Origin: DASQUK01 sp963756425
Lineage (GTDB): Bacteria > Actinomycetota > Acidimicrobiia > Acidimicrobiales > VFJN01
NCBI GenBank assembly: GCA_963756425.1
Contig: CAVWNW010000007.1
Span: 310,001-374,000 of the forward strand
DNA: 64,000 bases
Reading direction: 5' to 3'
In this document: piece after piece, positions 25,653-33,951 of the stretch
Layout: each line of letters begins with the position of its first letter
Position numbering within the stretch: position 1 is the first letter of the stretch
Made by a program: the position numbers and the translations under genes
The notes under the pieces: model-generated
The model's input: the letters and a program-made list of their open reading frames with translations, nothing else
Told to the model about the DNA's origin: nothing
Database searches by the model: none

Positions 25653-26870
25653 ATGGAGGGGGCGACCGAAGCGTCTGCGAGCGCTCGGGACACGGATCCT
25701 GGCCCTGCGGGGGGTCATGCAACCGACCATGCGCAGCTGCGCGTTGCCGTCGCCGGGGCCGGCTTCATCGGGGTGGTCCACGCTCATGCCGCCCGCCGCG
25801 CCGGCGCCCGCTTGGTCGGCGTCGCCGCCTCGTCGGCCTCGAGTGCGCGGGAGGCAGCCCAGGCGCTCGGGGCCGACCGGGGCTTCGCTGACGCCGAGTC
25901 GCTGGTGACCGCACCCGACGTCGACGTCGTCCACATCTGCACGCCCAACAACCTCCACGCGCCCCTCGCTCAGGCGGCCCTGGCCGCCGGCAAGCACGTG
26001 ATCTGCGAGAAGCCCCTGGCCGTCGACCGCGACCAGGCTGCCGAACTGGTCCGGGCGGCCGAGGCCGCCGGGGTGGTGGCCGTCGTCCCGTTCGCCTACC
26101 GGTTCTACCCGCTGGTGCGCGAGGCGCGGGCCCGCGTGGCCGCGGGCGCTATCGGTCCCATCCGCCTGATCCACGGTTGCTACCTGCAGGACTGGCTCGC
26201 CACGGAGGACGACGACAACTGGCGCGTCGATCCCGAACGGGGCGGGCCGTCGCGGGCGTTCGCCGACATCGGCTCGCACTGGTGCGACCTGGTCGAGTTC
26301 GTGAGCGGTGACCGGCTGGCGGCGGTCTGCGCCGAGGCCGTGACCGCCGTCCCCGAGCGCGTGAGCGCCGGCGACAGTCACGCCTTCGAGGGCCCCGCCC
26401 GTGTCAGGACCGACGGCACCCGCCGCCCCGTCACGACCGAGGACATCATGGTGGTGCTGTTCAGGACCCGCCAGGGGGTGGCGGGGTCCGTCGTCGTGAG
26501 CCAGGTGTCACCGGGGCGCAAGAACCGGCTCCAGTTCGAGGTGGCCGGCGCCGACGCCACGCTGAGCTTCGACCAGGAGCAGCCCGAGTTCCTGTGGGTC
26601 GGCCATCGCGATGTCTCGGAGGTCGTGCCGCGCGACCCTGCCCACCTCGCCGCCGAGGCGGCCCGCTATGCGGTGCTGCCGCCGGGCCATCCCCAGGGCT
26701 ACCAGGGCTGCTTCGACGCCTTCGTCGCCGACACCTATGAGGCCATCCGGGCCGGCAGTGCCGCCGCGGTCGACGGGCTGCCCACCTTTGCGGACGGCGC
26801 ACGGGCGGCCGACATCACCGCCACCGTCCTGCGCTCGGCCCGCACCAACCGCTGGGAAGACGTCCCGTGA
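25653..26870 (+). CDS. Gfo/Idh/MocA-family oxidoreductase
   Basis: A 405-aa NAD(P)-dependent sugar or polyol dehydrogenase. The Rossmann motif VAVAGAGFIGVVHAHAA is near residue 30, followed by VDVVHICTPNNLHAPLAQAA and the catalytic EKPL motif (HVICEKPLAVDRDQA). The C-terminal alpha/beta domain has ADIGSHWCDLVEF, where the His takes part in catalysis. It begins the operon oxidoreductase, isomerase, ABC ATPase, permease and binding protein, and overlaps the isomerase start by 4 bases. The ATG at 25653 is used. The substrate (myo-inositol or another cyclic polyol or sugar) is inferred from context only. Confidence 0.92.
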   Translation: MEGATEASASARDTDPGPAGGHATDHAQLRVAVAGAGFIGVVHAHAARRAGARLVGVAASSASSAREAAQALGADRGFADAESLVTAPDVDVVHICTPNNLHAPLAQAALAAGKHVICEKPLAVDRDQAAELVRAAEAAGVVAVVPFAYRFYPLVREARARVAAGAIGPIRLIHGCYLQDWLATEDDDNWRVDPERGGPSRAFADIGSHWCDLVEFVSGDRLAAVCAEAVTAVPERVSAGDSHAFEGPARVRTDGTRRPVTTEDIMVVLFRTRQGVAGSVVVSQVSPGRKNRLQFEVAGADATLSFDQEQPEFLWVGHRDVSEVVPRDPAHLAAEAARYAVLPPGHPQGYQGCFDAFVADTYEAIRAGSAAAVDGLPTFADGARAADITATVLRSARTNRWEDVP

Positions 26871-27787
26871 AGCTCGGGTTCGTCACCGCCTGCCTGCCCC
26901 GGCGGACCCTGCCGCAGCTCTGCGAGTTGGCCGCCGCCGAGGGCTACGAGGCGCTGGAGGTTGCCGCGTGGCCCGAGCTCGGCGACCGGCCCTTCACCGC
27001 CACCCACCTCGCGGTCGAGCGCTTCGGGGACGCCGAGGCCGACACCACCCTCGAGCTGTTCGCCAAGCACGGACTCGAGCTCTCGTCCCTCGCGTTCTAC
27101 GACAACAACCTCCATCCGGACGGCGCCGAGCGGCGTGCGATCAACGAGCATGTCGTCCGGTGCATCGACGCCGCGGCCCTGCTGGGCTGCCCCACCGTTG
27201 GCACCTTCGTTGGCCGTGACCCCACCCGGTCGGTGGCGGACAACCTGCGGGAGGCCGAGGCCGTGTTCCGTCCGCTGGTCGATCGCGCCGGCGAGGCCGG
27301 CGTGAAACTCATCGTCGAGAACTGCGTCATGGAGGGCTGGCACCCCGACGGCTACCCGGGCAACCTCGCCTACTCGCCCGAGCTCTGGGAGTGGATGTTC
27401 GACCTCGGGCTGTACCTGAACTACGACCCGTCGCACCTGGTGTGGATGGGCATCGACCCGGTCGAGGCGCTGCGGCCCTACATCGACCACATCCCCCACG
27501 CCCAGGCCAAGGACATCCAGGTCGACGTCGCTGCCCGCAACCGCTACGGCTGGCCGGGGCGGGCCGTGGTCCGCGACGACCCCTGGGACGTGGGCTGGTG
27601 GCGCTACCGGGTGCCCGGGCTCGGCCAGGTCGACTGGGTGCGGCTGGTCGACACGCTCTACGAGGGCGGCTTCGACGGCGTGCTGTCGGTCGAGCACGAG
27701 GACCCCGTGTGGGGTGGCACGGAGGAGAAGGTCGAGATCGGCTTGCGGATCGCGCACGACACGCTGCGCCCCCTGCTGGTGGCGTGA
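26867..27787 (+). CDS. Sugar phosphate isomerase/epimerase (AP-endonuclease-2 fold)
   Basis: A 306-aa TIM-barrel protein of the xylose-isomerase-like family. Metal-binding acidic and His residues appear in VKLIVENCVMEGW (Glu), LNYDPSHLVWMG (Asp, His), HIPHAQAKDIQ and LSVEHEDPVWGG (Glu). Members include inosose dehydratase, sugar epimerases and hydroxypyruvate isomerase. The GTG start overlaps the oxidoreductase stop (GTGA), and its own stop overlaps the ABC gene, so the operon is translationally coupled. It probably acts on the product of the upstream dehydrogenase. Confidence 0.92.
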   Translation: MKLGFVTACLPRRTLPQLCELAAAEGYEALEVAAWPELGDRPFTATHLAVERFGDAEADTTLELFAKHGLELSSLAFYDNNLHPDGAERRAINEHVVRCIDAAALLGCPTVGTFVGRDPTRSVADNLREAEAVFRPLVDRAGEAGVKLIVENCVMEGWHPDGYPGNLAYSPELWEWMFDLGLYLNYDPSHLVWMGIDPVEALRPYIDHIPHAQAKDIQVDVAARNRYGWPGRAVVRDDPWDVGWWRYRVPGLGQVDWVRLVDTLYEGGFDGVLSVEHEDPVWGGTEEKVEIGLRIAHDTLRPLLVA

Positions 27788-29349
27788 CGGTGGCTTCGGC
27801 GACCCCCGTCCTCGAGGTCCGAGGCCTGGTGAAGGAGTACCCGGGCGTTCGGGCCCTGGCGGGGGTCGACTTCGAGGTGAGGCCCGGGGAGGTGCACTGC
27901 CTCGTCGGTCCCAACGGCGCCGGCAAGTCGACGCTGATCAAGTGCGTCTCCGGTGCGGTCGAGCCCACCGCGGGCGAGATACGGATGGACGGTCAGCCGG
28001 TGCCAACCGGCGACCCGTCGAGGGCCCTCGAGCGCGGCGTCGCCACCATCTACCAGGAGCGCGACCTGGTCGAGGACCTGACCGTGGCCCAGAGCATCTT
28101 CCTCGGCCACGAGCTGCGGCGCTGGGGCCTCCTGGATCGCGGGCGGATGCGGCGGGAGACGGTCGAGCTCCTGGGCCGGCTCAACCACGAGGCCATCTCC
28201 CCGCGTACCTACGTCCGCGACCTGCGCCCCGCCGGTCAGCAGGTGGTTTCGATCGCACGCGCGCTGTCCCGCCACGTCCGCCTTCTGATCATGGACGAGC
28301 CGTCGGCGATCCTCGACGACAGCGAGATCGAGACGATGTTCGGGGTCGTGCGGCGCCTGACCGCCGAGGGTGTCGGCGTGATCTACATCTCCCACCGGCT
28401 CGACGAGATCCGGCGGCTCGGCGATCGCGTGACCGTGCTCACCGACGGCACGACGGTCGCGTCGGGCCTGCCGGCGACCACGCCCGCCGACCAGCTCGTC
28501 GAGCTCATGGTCGGGCGCAAGGTCGGCCAGCTCTATCCCGAGCGCCGGCGGGGGAACGGCACCGTCGTCCTGGAGGTCAGGGGGGTGCGGCGGCTCCCCG
28601 ACGTCAAGCACGCAAGCTTCGAGGTCCGCTCCGGGGAGGTGCTTGGCATCGGCGGCCTGGTGGGTGCCGGGCGCAGCGAGCTCCTGCGGGCCATCTACGG
28701 CGTAGACAACCGCCATGCCGGTGAGGTGTTCGTGGACGGGCGGCGCATACCGCCCGGCCGGCCCGACCGGTCGATCGCCGCTGGCCTGGGCTTGGCCCCG
28801 GAGGATCGGAAGTCGCAGGCCCTCCTGCTCGATTGGAACCTGATCAAGAACGTCACGCTGGCCGACGTCGGTCGGTTCCAGCGGGGCCTGATCCGGACGC
28901 GCGCCGAACGCGGCGCCGCCGAGGAGCAGCTCCGGGCGCTGGGGACCGTCCCCGACGACGGCAGCCGGATGGCGCGGGAGCTGTCCGGCGGCAACCAGCA
29001 GAAGGTCGTGCTGGCGCGCTGGCTGCTCCACCAGTGCCGGGTGCTGCTGCTCGACGAGCCCACGCGCGGCGTCGATGTCGCCACCAAGGCCCAGCTGTAC
29101 CGCCTGATCGCCGACCTCGCCGCGCGTGGGTTGGGCGTGGTGGTGGTGTCGTCCGAGCTCGAGGAGCTGTGCGGATTCTGCACCCGGATCCTCGTGATGC
29201 GCGAGGGAGAGCTCGTCGCCGAGGTCGACGGCGCTGCGGCGACCGAACTGGAGCTGCTGCGCCACGCCATGCCCGACACCCAGGAGATGCTCGCCCCCGC
29301 TGCGGTGCCAGCCGGAGTTGCAGCCCACGAGGCCCAGGAGGAGGCCTGA
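27784..29349 (+). CDS. Sugar ABC transporter ATP-binding protein (RbsA/MglA type)
   Basis: A 521-aa protein with two fused ABC domains, as in ribose and galactose importers. Domain 1 has Walker A GPNGAGKST, a degenerate signature (LRPAGQQVVSIARAL) and Walker B LLIMDEPSA. Domain 2 has an altered Walker A (GLVGAGRSELL), an intact LSGGNQQKV signature and LLLDEPTRGVD. This asymmetry is normal for the family, in which one site is catalytically weak. The GTG overlaps the isomerase stop by 4 bases, and TGATG links it to the permease gene. Confidence 0.95.
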   Translation: MTVASATPVLEVRGLVKEYPGVRALAGVDFEVRPGEVHCLVGPNGAGKSTLIKCVSGAVEPTAGEIRMDGQPVPTGDPSRALERGVATIYQERDLVEDLTVAQSIFLGHELRRWGLLDRGRMRRETVELLGRLNHEAISPRTYVRDLRPAGQQVVSIARALSRHVRLLIMDEPSAILDDSEIETMFGVVRRLTAEGVGVIYISHRLDEIRRLGDRVTVLTDGTTVASGLPATTPADQLVELMVGRKVGQLYPERRRGNGTVVLEVRGVRRLPDVKHASFEVRSGEVLGIGGLVGAGRSELLRAIYGVDNRHAGEVFVDGRRIPPGRPDRSIAAGLGLAPEDRKSQALLLDWNLIKNVTLADVGRFQRGLIRTRAERGAAEEQLRALGTVPDDGSRMARELSGGNQQKVVLARWLLHQCRVLLLDEPTRGVDVATKAQLYRLIADLAARGLGVVVVSSELEELCGFCTRILVMREGELVAEVDGAAATELELLRHAMPDTQEMLAPAAVPAGVAAHEAQEEA

Positions 29350-30362
29350 TGCCAATGATTCCCGCAGAGCAGGTGAGCGGCGTCACCGCGACCGTCGACG
29401 GCGAGGGCCGGCCCCCGGGTGTGGGTCGGCTGGCCCTGCCGTCGCGCATCAAGCTCCAGGAGTACACGTTGGTCGGGGTGGTGCTGGCGCTCGTCGTCAT
29501 CGGCGCGATCCTCAAGCCCGACACGTTCCCGACCGCCGACAACGTGCGCGCCATCCTGACCCAGGCGAGCGTGGTCGGCGTGCTGGCCATCGGCATGACG
29601 TTCGTCATCGCCACCGCCGGCATCGATCTCTCGGTGGGCTCCGTGGTCGCGGCCGCGGGCGTCGCCGGCGGGCTCGTCGTGGACTCCGGCGCCGTGGCGT
29701 TCGTCGCCGCCGCGATCGGCTTCGGGTTCGGCCTCGGACTCGTCAACGGCACCGCGATCGCCTACGGCAAGGTGGTGCCGTTCGTCGCCACGCTGGCGAT
29801 GCTCGCCATAGCGCGGGGCCTGGCGCTCCTGATGAGCGACAAGAGCCCGATCAGCCTCCTGAGCTCCGACGGCGTGCGCTGGTTCGGGACCGGCGAGATC
29901 GTCGGCGTTCCCGTGTCGATCGTGATCTTCGCCGGCATCGCGATCGGTGGCTGGATCCTGCTGAACCGCACGCGGTACGGGCGCCATGTGGTGGCCGTCG
30001 GTGGCAATCGCGAGGCCGCCCGGATCGCCGGTGTCCCCGTTCGCCGGGTCGTGTTCAGCGTCTATTGCCTCAGCGGACTGCTCGCCGGGTTGGCGGCGGT
30101 CCTACTCTCCGGCCGCCTGGCGAGTGCCTCGCCGGTCGCCGGCGAGCTCCTCGAGCTGGACGCCATCGGCGCCGCGGTGATCGGTGGCACGAGCCTCGCG
30201 GGGGGCCGCGCCACGATCGTCGGCACGTTCCTGGGGGTGATGGTCTTCGCCATCATGTTCAACCTTCTCACCCAGCTCAACCTGGCCACGGAATGGCAAC
30301 AGATCGTCAAGGGGGCGATCATCCTCGGGGCGGTCCTCATCCAGCGGCCGGAGCGGATCTAG
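29349..30362 (+). CDS. Sugar ABC transporter permease (RbsC type)
   Basis: A 337-aa inner-membrane permease with 8-10 predicted helices. Family markers are GMTFVIATAGIDLSVGSVVA in the first half and the coupling segment AVGGNREAARIAGVPVRRVV, then DAIGAAVIGGTSLAGGRATI in the second half. The ATG overlaps the ABC gene stop by one base (TGATG). The protein should form the membrane channel as a homodimer with the fused ATPase and receive sugar from the lipoprotein encoded next. Confidence 0.95.
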   Translation: MPMIPAEQVSGVTATVDGEGRPPGVGRLALPSRIKLQEYTLVGVVLALVVIGAILKPDTFPTADNVRAILTQASVVGVLAIGMTFVIATAGIDLSVGSVVAAAGVAGGLVVDSGAVAFVAAAIGFGFGLGLVNGTAIAYGKVVPFVATLAMLAIARGLALLMSDKSPISLLSSDGVRWFGTGEIVGVPVSIVIFAGIAIGGWILLNRTRYGRHVVAVGGNREAARIAGVPVRRVVFSVYCLSGLLAGLAAVLLSGRLASASPVAGELLELDAIGAAVIGGTSLAGGRATIVGTFLGVMVFAIMFNLLTQLNLATEWQQIVKGAIILGAVLIQRPERI

Positions 30363-30462
30363 GCCGGATGTTCGCTTGGCGTTGCGCGCTCCGCGGCGCC
30401 TTCCTTGCCCGTCCATCCACGGGAACCGGATCACACAACAACCAAGGAGGGGGACCTTCGAA

Positions 30463-31497
30463 ATGTCATTCAGACGACAGCTCATAGCGGGCGTCGCGGC
30501 ACTCGCCCTCATCGCCGCCGCCTGCTCCGACGACGATGACGACGGCAACGCCGGCGCCGCCGACGAGACCGAAGCCGACACCGGGGGCGACAGCAGCGAG
30601 ACCGGCGAGACCGTGACGATCGCCGCCAGCGTGCCGCCCACCGACCACGGCTGGCTCGGCCAGATCGCGGCCAAGGCCCAGGAGGCGGCCGACCAGTGGG
30701 ACGACGTCGAGTTCAGGCTGGTCGAGGCGGCAGACGCCGACAGCCAGGCGTCCCAGATCCAGACGCTGATCAACGAGGAGCCGGATGCGCTCGTCGTGCT
30801 CCCGTACGACGGCGAACAGCTCACCCCGGTCGCTGAGCAGGCGATGGAGGCGGGCATCCCCGTGATCAACGTCGACCGGCTCTTCGCCAGCCCGGACGCC
30901 GCCCGCGCCACGATCCTCGGCGACAACTACGAGATCGGCGTCAAGGCGGCGGAGTTCCTCGCCGAGCAGCTCGACTGCCAGGGCAACGTGGTGGAGATCC
31001 AGGGCATCGCGGGCATCTCGGTCACGACGGACCGCACGCAGGGCTTCGCGGACACCATCGAGGAGTTGTGCGGCAACGGCGTCAACATCGTCGCCCAGCA
31101 GCCGGCGGACTTCCTCCCGGACATGGGCCTCGAGGTCATGGAGGCGATCCTCCAGGCCAACGACCAGATCGACGCCGTGTACACGCACGACGACGACATG
31201 GCCGAGGGTGTTGTCGCCGCGATCGAGAACGCCGGCCGCGAGGACGAGATGATCCTCACCGGCGCCGGCGGCTCGTGCGCCGCATTCGACCGCATCGAGT
31301 CCGGGGGCCTGTACGCCGCCACGTACCTCTACAGCCCGACCATGGCCGGTTCGGCGGTCAACATGGCCCGGCTGATCGCCCAGGGCCGGGGCTTCTCGGA
31401 CCTGGTCGAGCCCGAGGTTCCGTCCCAGGTCGTGGTGCCGCCGACCGAGGTGAACCAGGACACCGTCGAGGACCTGAGGGACCTCTGCTTCGACTAG
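30463..31497 (+). CDS. Sugar ABC transporter substrate-binding lipoprotein
   Basis: A 344-aa periplasmic-type binding lipoprotein. The signal peptide has FRRQLIAGVAALALIAAACS, with the acylated Cys after AAA, followed by an acidic linker (DDDDDGNAGAADE). The type 1 periplasmic fold is shown by ASVPPTDHGWLGQIAAKAQE, EPDALVVLPYDGEQL, GIPVINVDRL and AVYTHDDDMAEGVVAAIENA. An excellent Shine-Dalgarno sequence (AAGGAGGGGG) precedes the ATG at 30463. It is preceded by 100 bases without a gene and may be made in larger amounts than the membrane subunits. Confidence 0.95.
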   Translation: MSFRRQLIAGVAALALIAAACSDDDDDGNAGAADETEADTGGDSSETGETVTIAASVPPTDHGWLGQIAAKAQEAADQWDDVEFRLVEAADADSQASQIQTLINEEPDALVVLPYDGEQLTPVAEQAMEAGIPVINVDRLFASPDAARATILGDNYEIGVKAAEFLAEQLDCQGNVVEIQGIAGISVTTDRTQGFADTIEELCGNGVNIVAQQPADFLPDMGLEVMEAILQANDQIDAVYTHDDDMAEGVVAAIENAGREDEMILTGAGGSCAAFDRIESGGLYAATYLYSPTMAGSAVNMARLIAQGRGFSDLVEPEVPSQVVVPPTEVNQDTVEDLRDLCFD

Positions 31498-31507
31498 GTG
31501 GTTGCTT

Positions 31508-31607
31508 CCCGAGGCAATGAGGGCCGCCACGACAGGCCCGAGGCAATAGGGGCCGACCCCGGCCCCCATTGCCTCGGGCGGACCTTGCCGGGCCGTATTG
31601 CCCCAGG
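31508..31607 (+). terminator. Repeat-built terminator of the sugar operon
   Basis: An 18-bp stem with one mismatch (31537-31554 with 31561-31578; six-base loop) follows the binding-protein gene. A third copy of the same half-site, CCCGAGGCAAT, starts at 31508, and a weaker inverted fourth copy is at 31590-31607. The four halves could form two nested hairpins. Confidence 0.7.
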
Positions 31608-31650
31608 AACCGCACCACCGCTCGCGGATCCGGCGGGCCATGCTGGTGTC

Positions 31651-32109
31651 GTGGAGCTCGGGTTCTTCGACGAGGTGGCCGAGGCGGTGCGGGGCCTGGT
31701 CGCGGGCGGCCGTGACGACATGCATCGGCAGGCGCGCCGGTGGGGGCTCAAGGCGTGGTTCGGCGGCCAGCGGCCTACGCGCGAGCACTACGAGGCCCAG
31801 CTGATCGCACCCGACGGGGTCGACGGCGCCGTCGACTCGGCGCTCGAGATCGGGTTCCACGCCGAGCACCCCGATGCGGAGGACAACGACGCCGCGATCG
31901 CACGCTTGATGGCCGGACAGGACCGGTGGCGGGCGGCGCTCGGCGAGACGGCCGTCGCCGGCCCGTTCCTGGGGCGCTTTCCGGAATGGCGTCGCGTGTC
32001 GGAGGCCTGGCCCGACCCTGACCTCCACGACCCCGACCTCCCCGTGCAGGTGGCGTTGCGGCTCACCGACTACATCGACGCCGTCGAGCCGCTGCGCCGT
32101 AAGACCTGA
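31651..32109 (+). CDS. Hypothetical protein (152 aa)
   Basis: A soluble, acidic 152-aa protein from the GTG at 31651 (VELGFFDEVAEAVRGLVAGG). I do not recognise the family. It has no signal peptide or membrane segment and is rich in Asp, Trp and Arg. The segment PDGVDGAVDSALEIGFHAEH followed by a long helix could be a ligand-binding or small enzyme fold. The codon bias is normal for the window, which supports a real gene. It is convergent with the phosphatase gene, and the reading frame before the GTG crosses the terminator repeats, so it is not used. Confidence 0.6.
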   Translation: MELGFFDEVAEAVRGLVAGGRDDMHRQARRWGLKAWFGGQRPTREHYEAQLIAPDGVDGAVDSALEIGFHAEHPDAEDNDAAIARLMAGQDRWRAALGETAVAGPFLGRFPEWRRVSEAWPDPDLHDPDLPVQVALRLTDYIDAVEPLRRKT

Positions 32110-32187
32110 TCCGGCGCCAGCCCGCGGGCAGCCGGTCCCGGCCAGCCCCGGTGGCTCCTGAGCGGCTCGCTTCATGGCGCAGGATTG

Positions 32188-32233
32188 GTTGCTCAGCAAC
32201 CGTTTCGGCGCCAGGAAGGCGCAATGCGCCCGG
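32188..32233. terminator. Hairpins between convergent genes
   Basis: GGTTGCT-C-AGCAACC is a perfect short palindrome, followed by GGCGCA/TGCGCC. They lie between the stops at 32109 and 32244 and may end both transcripts. Confidence 0.45.
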
Positions 32234-32243
32234 AGGCGCAACG

Positions 32244-32963
32244 TCAGGTCAGCGGCTCCGGGGCGGTCGTGAACGCCAGGCCGAGGTGGGCGGTGTCGTT
32301 GTAGCGGCGGATCACCCAGTGATCGTCGGTGACGACGAGGTGGGAGACGGCCGCGTTGTCCGAACCGGCGAAGGTGAAGGTCCGCGCCCCACTCGCATCG
32401 GCCAGGGCTTGGCCGATGACACCGCCGTGGCACACGACCGCCACCGTCTCGTCCGGGTGGGCGGCGGCGATCCGGACGATGGCGCCACGCACCCGGGCGC
32501 CGAACGCCTCGCCCGGCTCTGCGCCCGGGATGACGTCCCAGCGCTGCTCGGCGTACATCCGCAGCGCCACGGGATGCCCCTCGGCGACGTGCTTGCGGAA
32601 CGACCCGCCCTCCCACTCACCCAGGTAGACCTCCCGGAGGTCGGGCTCCACGTGGGGTTCGAGCCCCAGCCGAGCGGCCAGCGGCGCCGCGGTCTCGGCG
32701 GTCCGACGCAGGTTCGACACATAGATGGTTGCGATCGGCTCGTGCGCCAATCGGTCGGCGACGCGTTCCGCCTGGTCGCGGCCGACGGGGTCGAGCGGGG
32801 GGTCGCCGTGGCCGTCAACCAGCGGGAACGGGTCGCCCTCACGCGCCGGAGCGGACTCGCCGTGGCGCACCAGCAGCAGCTCGCAGGCACCGGGTGGGCG
32901 CCGGAAGCGGAGCTGCCGGTAGGTGCCGGCGTCGGGCGATTCCTCGGTGCCCTGGGAGCTCAC
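32244..32963 (-). CDS. Histidine phosphatase family protein (phosphoglycerate-mutase-like)
   Basis: A 239-aa histidine phosphatase. The catalytic motif LLLVRHGESAP (RHG) is near residue 33, the second catalytic His is in VAVVCHGGVIGQAL, and the proton-donor Glu lies in VYLGEWEGG. The substrate is not predictable; members act on sugar phosphates, cofactors or phosphoproteins. The GTG at 32963 is chosen because the longer in-frame sequence overlaps the BAX inhibitor gene and is Arg/Gly/Pro-rich noise. It lies 14 bases downstream of that gene and is probably co-transcribed. Confidence 0.9.
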   Translation of the reverse strand: MSSQGTEESPDAGTYRQLRFRRPPGACELLLVRHGESAPAREGDPFPLVDGHGDPPLDPVGRDQAERVADRLAHEPIATIYVSNLRRTAETAAPLAARLGLEPHVEPDLREVYLGEWEGGSFRKHVAEGHPVALRMYAEQRWDVIPGAEPGEAFGARVRGAIVRIAAAHPDETVAVVCHGGVIGQALADASGARTFTFAGSDNAAVSHLVVTDDHWVIRRYNDTAHLGLAFTTAPEPLT

Positions 32964-32977
32964 GAGACCCTGCCCGC

Positions 32978-33688
32978 TCAGCGGCGGACCTGGCTCAGCA
33001 GGCGCAGCACGTACCAGAACAGCAGCATCACCGAGGCGAAGAGCTGGACTGCGGCGCCGACGTAGGCCTCCGCCGGGTAACGCCGGATGATGGTCTGGGT
33101 CTGGTACAGGATCGAGCCGCCGGCGAGGCCGATCATCGCCACCGAGAACCACACGCCCAGGTTGAGACCGAACAGCAGCGCCCCGGCGATGAGCACCAGC
33201 GCGCACACGCCCGCCCACAGCAGGATCGGGCGCAGGTAGGACAGGTCGGCCCGCGTCACCAGGCCGATGGCGCTGAGGCCGGCGAACCCGAGGCCGGTGA
33301 TGGCGGCGGCCGCCAGCACGGTCGTGGTGCCGTCGCCCTGGACCTCGAAGATGTAGTGGAGGAAGGGCGCGAAGATCACCGCCTCGGCGGCGGCCAGCGC
33401 GAACAGGCCCGCGTACTGCCGCGACGGATTGAGGATGTCGTGGGCGGCATTGGTGGCGAGCCAGCTGACAACCATGAACGCGCCGAGCAGCAGGATCCAG
33501 CGGCCGCCGCTGTCGAACAAGACGTCGTAGAGCGACTCGGCCGCCCCCAGGTTGATCAGCAGGGCCTCGAACGCCACGAACGCCAGCAGTGCCGCCAGCA
33601 GGTGCTGGTAGACCCGGACGAGGAACTCTCCGCGCGCGACCTCGTCGAGCATGGCGACGGGTGGGTTGGACGGGGGCGCTGCGGCCAT
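32978..33688 (-). CDS. BAX inhibitor-1/YccA-family membrane protein
   Basis: A 236-aa membrane protein with seven predicted helices. The N-terminus VARGEFLVRVYQHLLAALLA and the final helices YQTQTIIRRYPAEAYVGAAV QLFASVMLLFWYVLRLLSQ match the BI-1/US12 family, in which paired acidic residues form a pH-sensitive calcium leak channel. The Asp-rich charges are only partly visible here. The ATG at 33688 follows GGAGGA. The upstream divergent region contains the 168-bp inverted-repeat element. Confidence 0.9.
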   Translation of the reverse strand: MAAAPPSNPPVAMLDEVARGEFLVRVYQHLLAALLAFVAFEALLINLGAAESLYDVLFDSGGRWILLLGAFMVVSWLATNAAHDILNPSRQYAGLFALAAAEAVIFAPFLHYIFEVQGDGTTTVLAAAAITGLGFAGLSAIGLVTRADLSYLRPILLWAGVCALVLIAGALLFGLNLGVWFSVAMIGLAGGSILYQTQTIIRRYPAEAYVGAAVQLFASVMLLFWYVLRLLSQVRR

Positions 33689-33729
33689 CGGGTCCTCCGG
33701 GTGCGGCTTCGGCGGTGAACGGCGTCAGG

Positions 33730-33897
33730 CTAGTGGGCCCTCGCGGAAGTCATCGTGGCGTCTCGCCGGCCAGATCCGCCGCTGGACATCGTCCTCGTCG
33801 TCGCCACAGCCGCTGGCTGCGCCTTCCTCCTGCGTCCTTGCCAGCGACGAATCTGACACGGCGATTCATCCACGGAACTTCCGCGAGCGCCCACTAG
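33730..33897. mobile_element. 168-bp MITE-like element with 21-bp inverted ends
   Basis: The ends CTAGTGGGC[C/G]CTCGCGGAAGT (33730-33750) and its reverse complement (33877-33897) match at 20 of 21 positions. Outside GTGGGC the ends are flanked by TA on both sides, as in target duplications of IS630/Tc1-type transposases. No ORF lies within. It sits between two divergent starts, so it may also carry promoter functions. Confidence 0.6.
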
Positions 33898-33937
33898 TGA
33901 ACGCGGATATCCGGTAGGACCCGCCGGCCCTTGCCGA

Positions 33938-33943
33938 TAGGTT
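33938..33943 (+). promoter_or_regulatory. -10 box (TAGGTT), 8 bp before a start codon
   Basis: TAGGTT is followed by 8 bases and the GTG of the ABC gene at 33952, with no Shine-Dalgarno sequence; this suggests a leaderless transcript. Confidence 0.45.
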
Positions 33944-33951
33944 CCGTTGTT

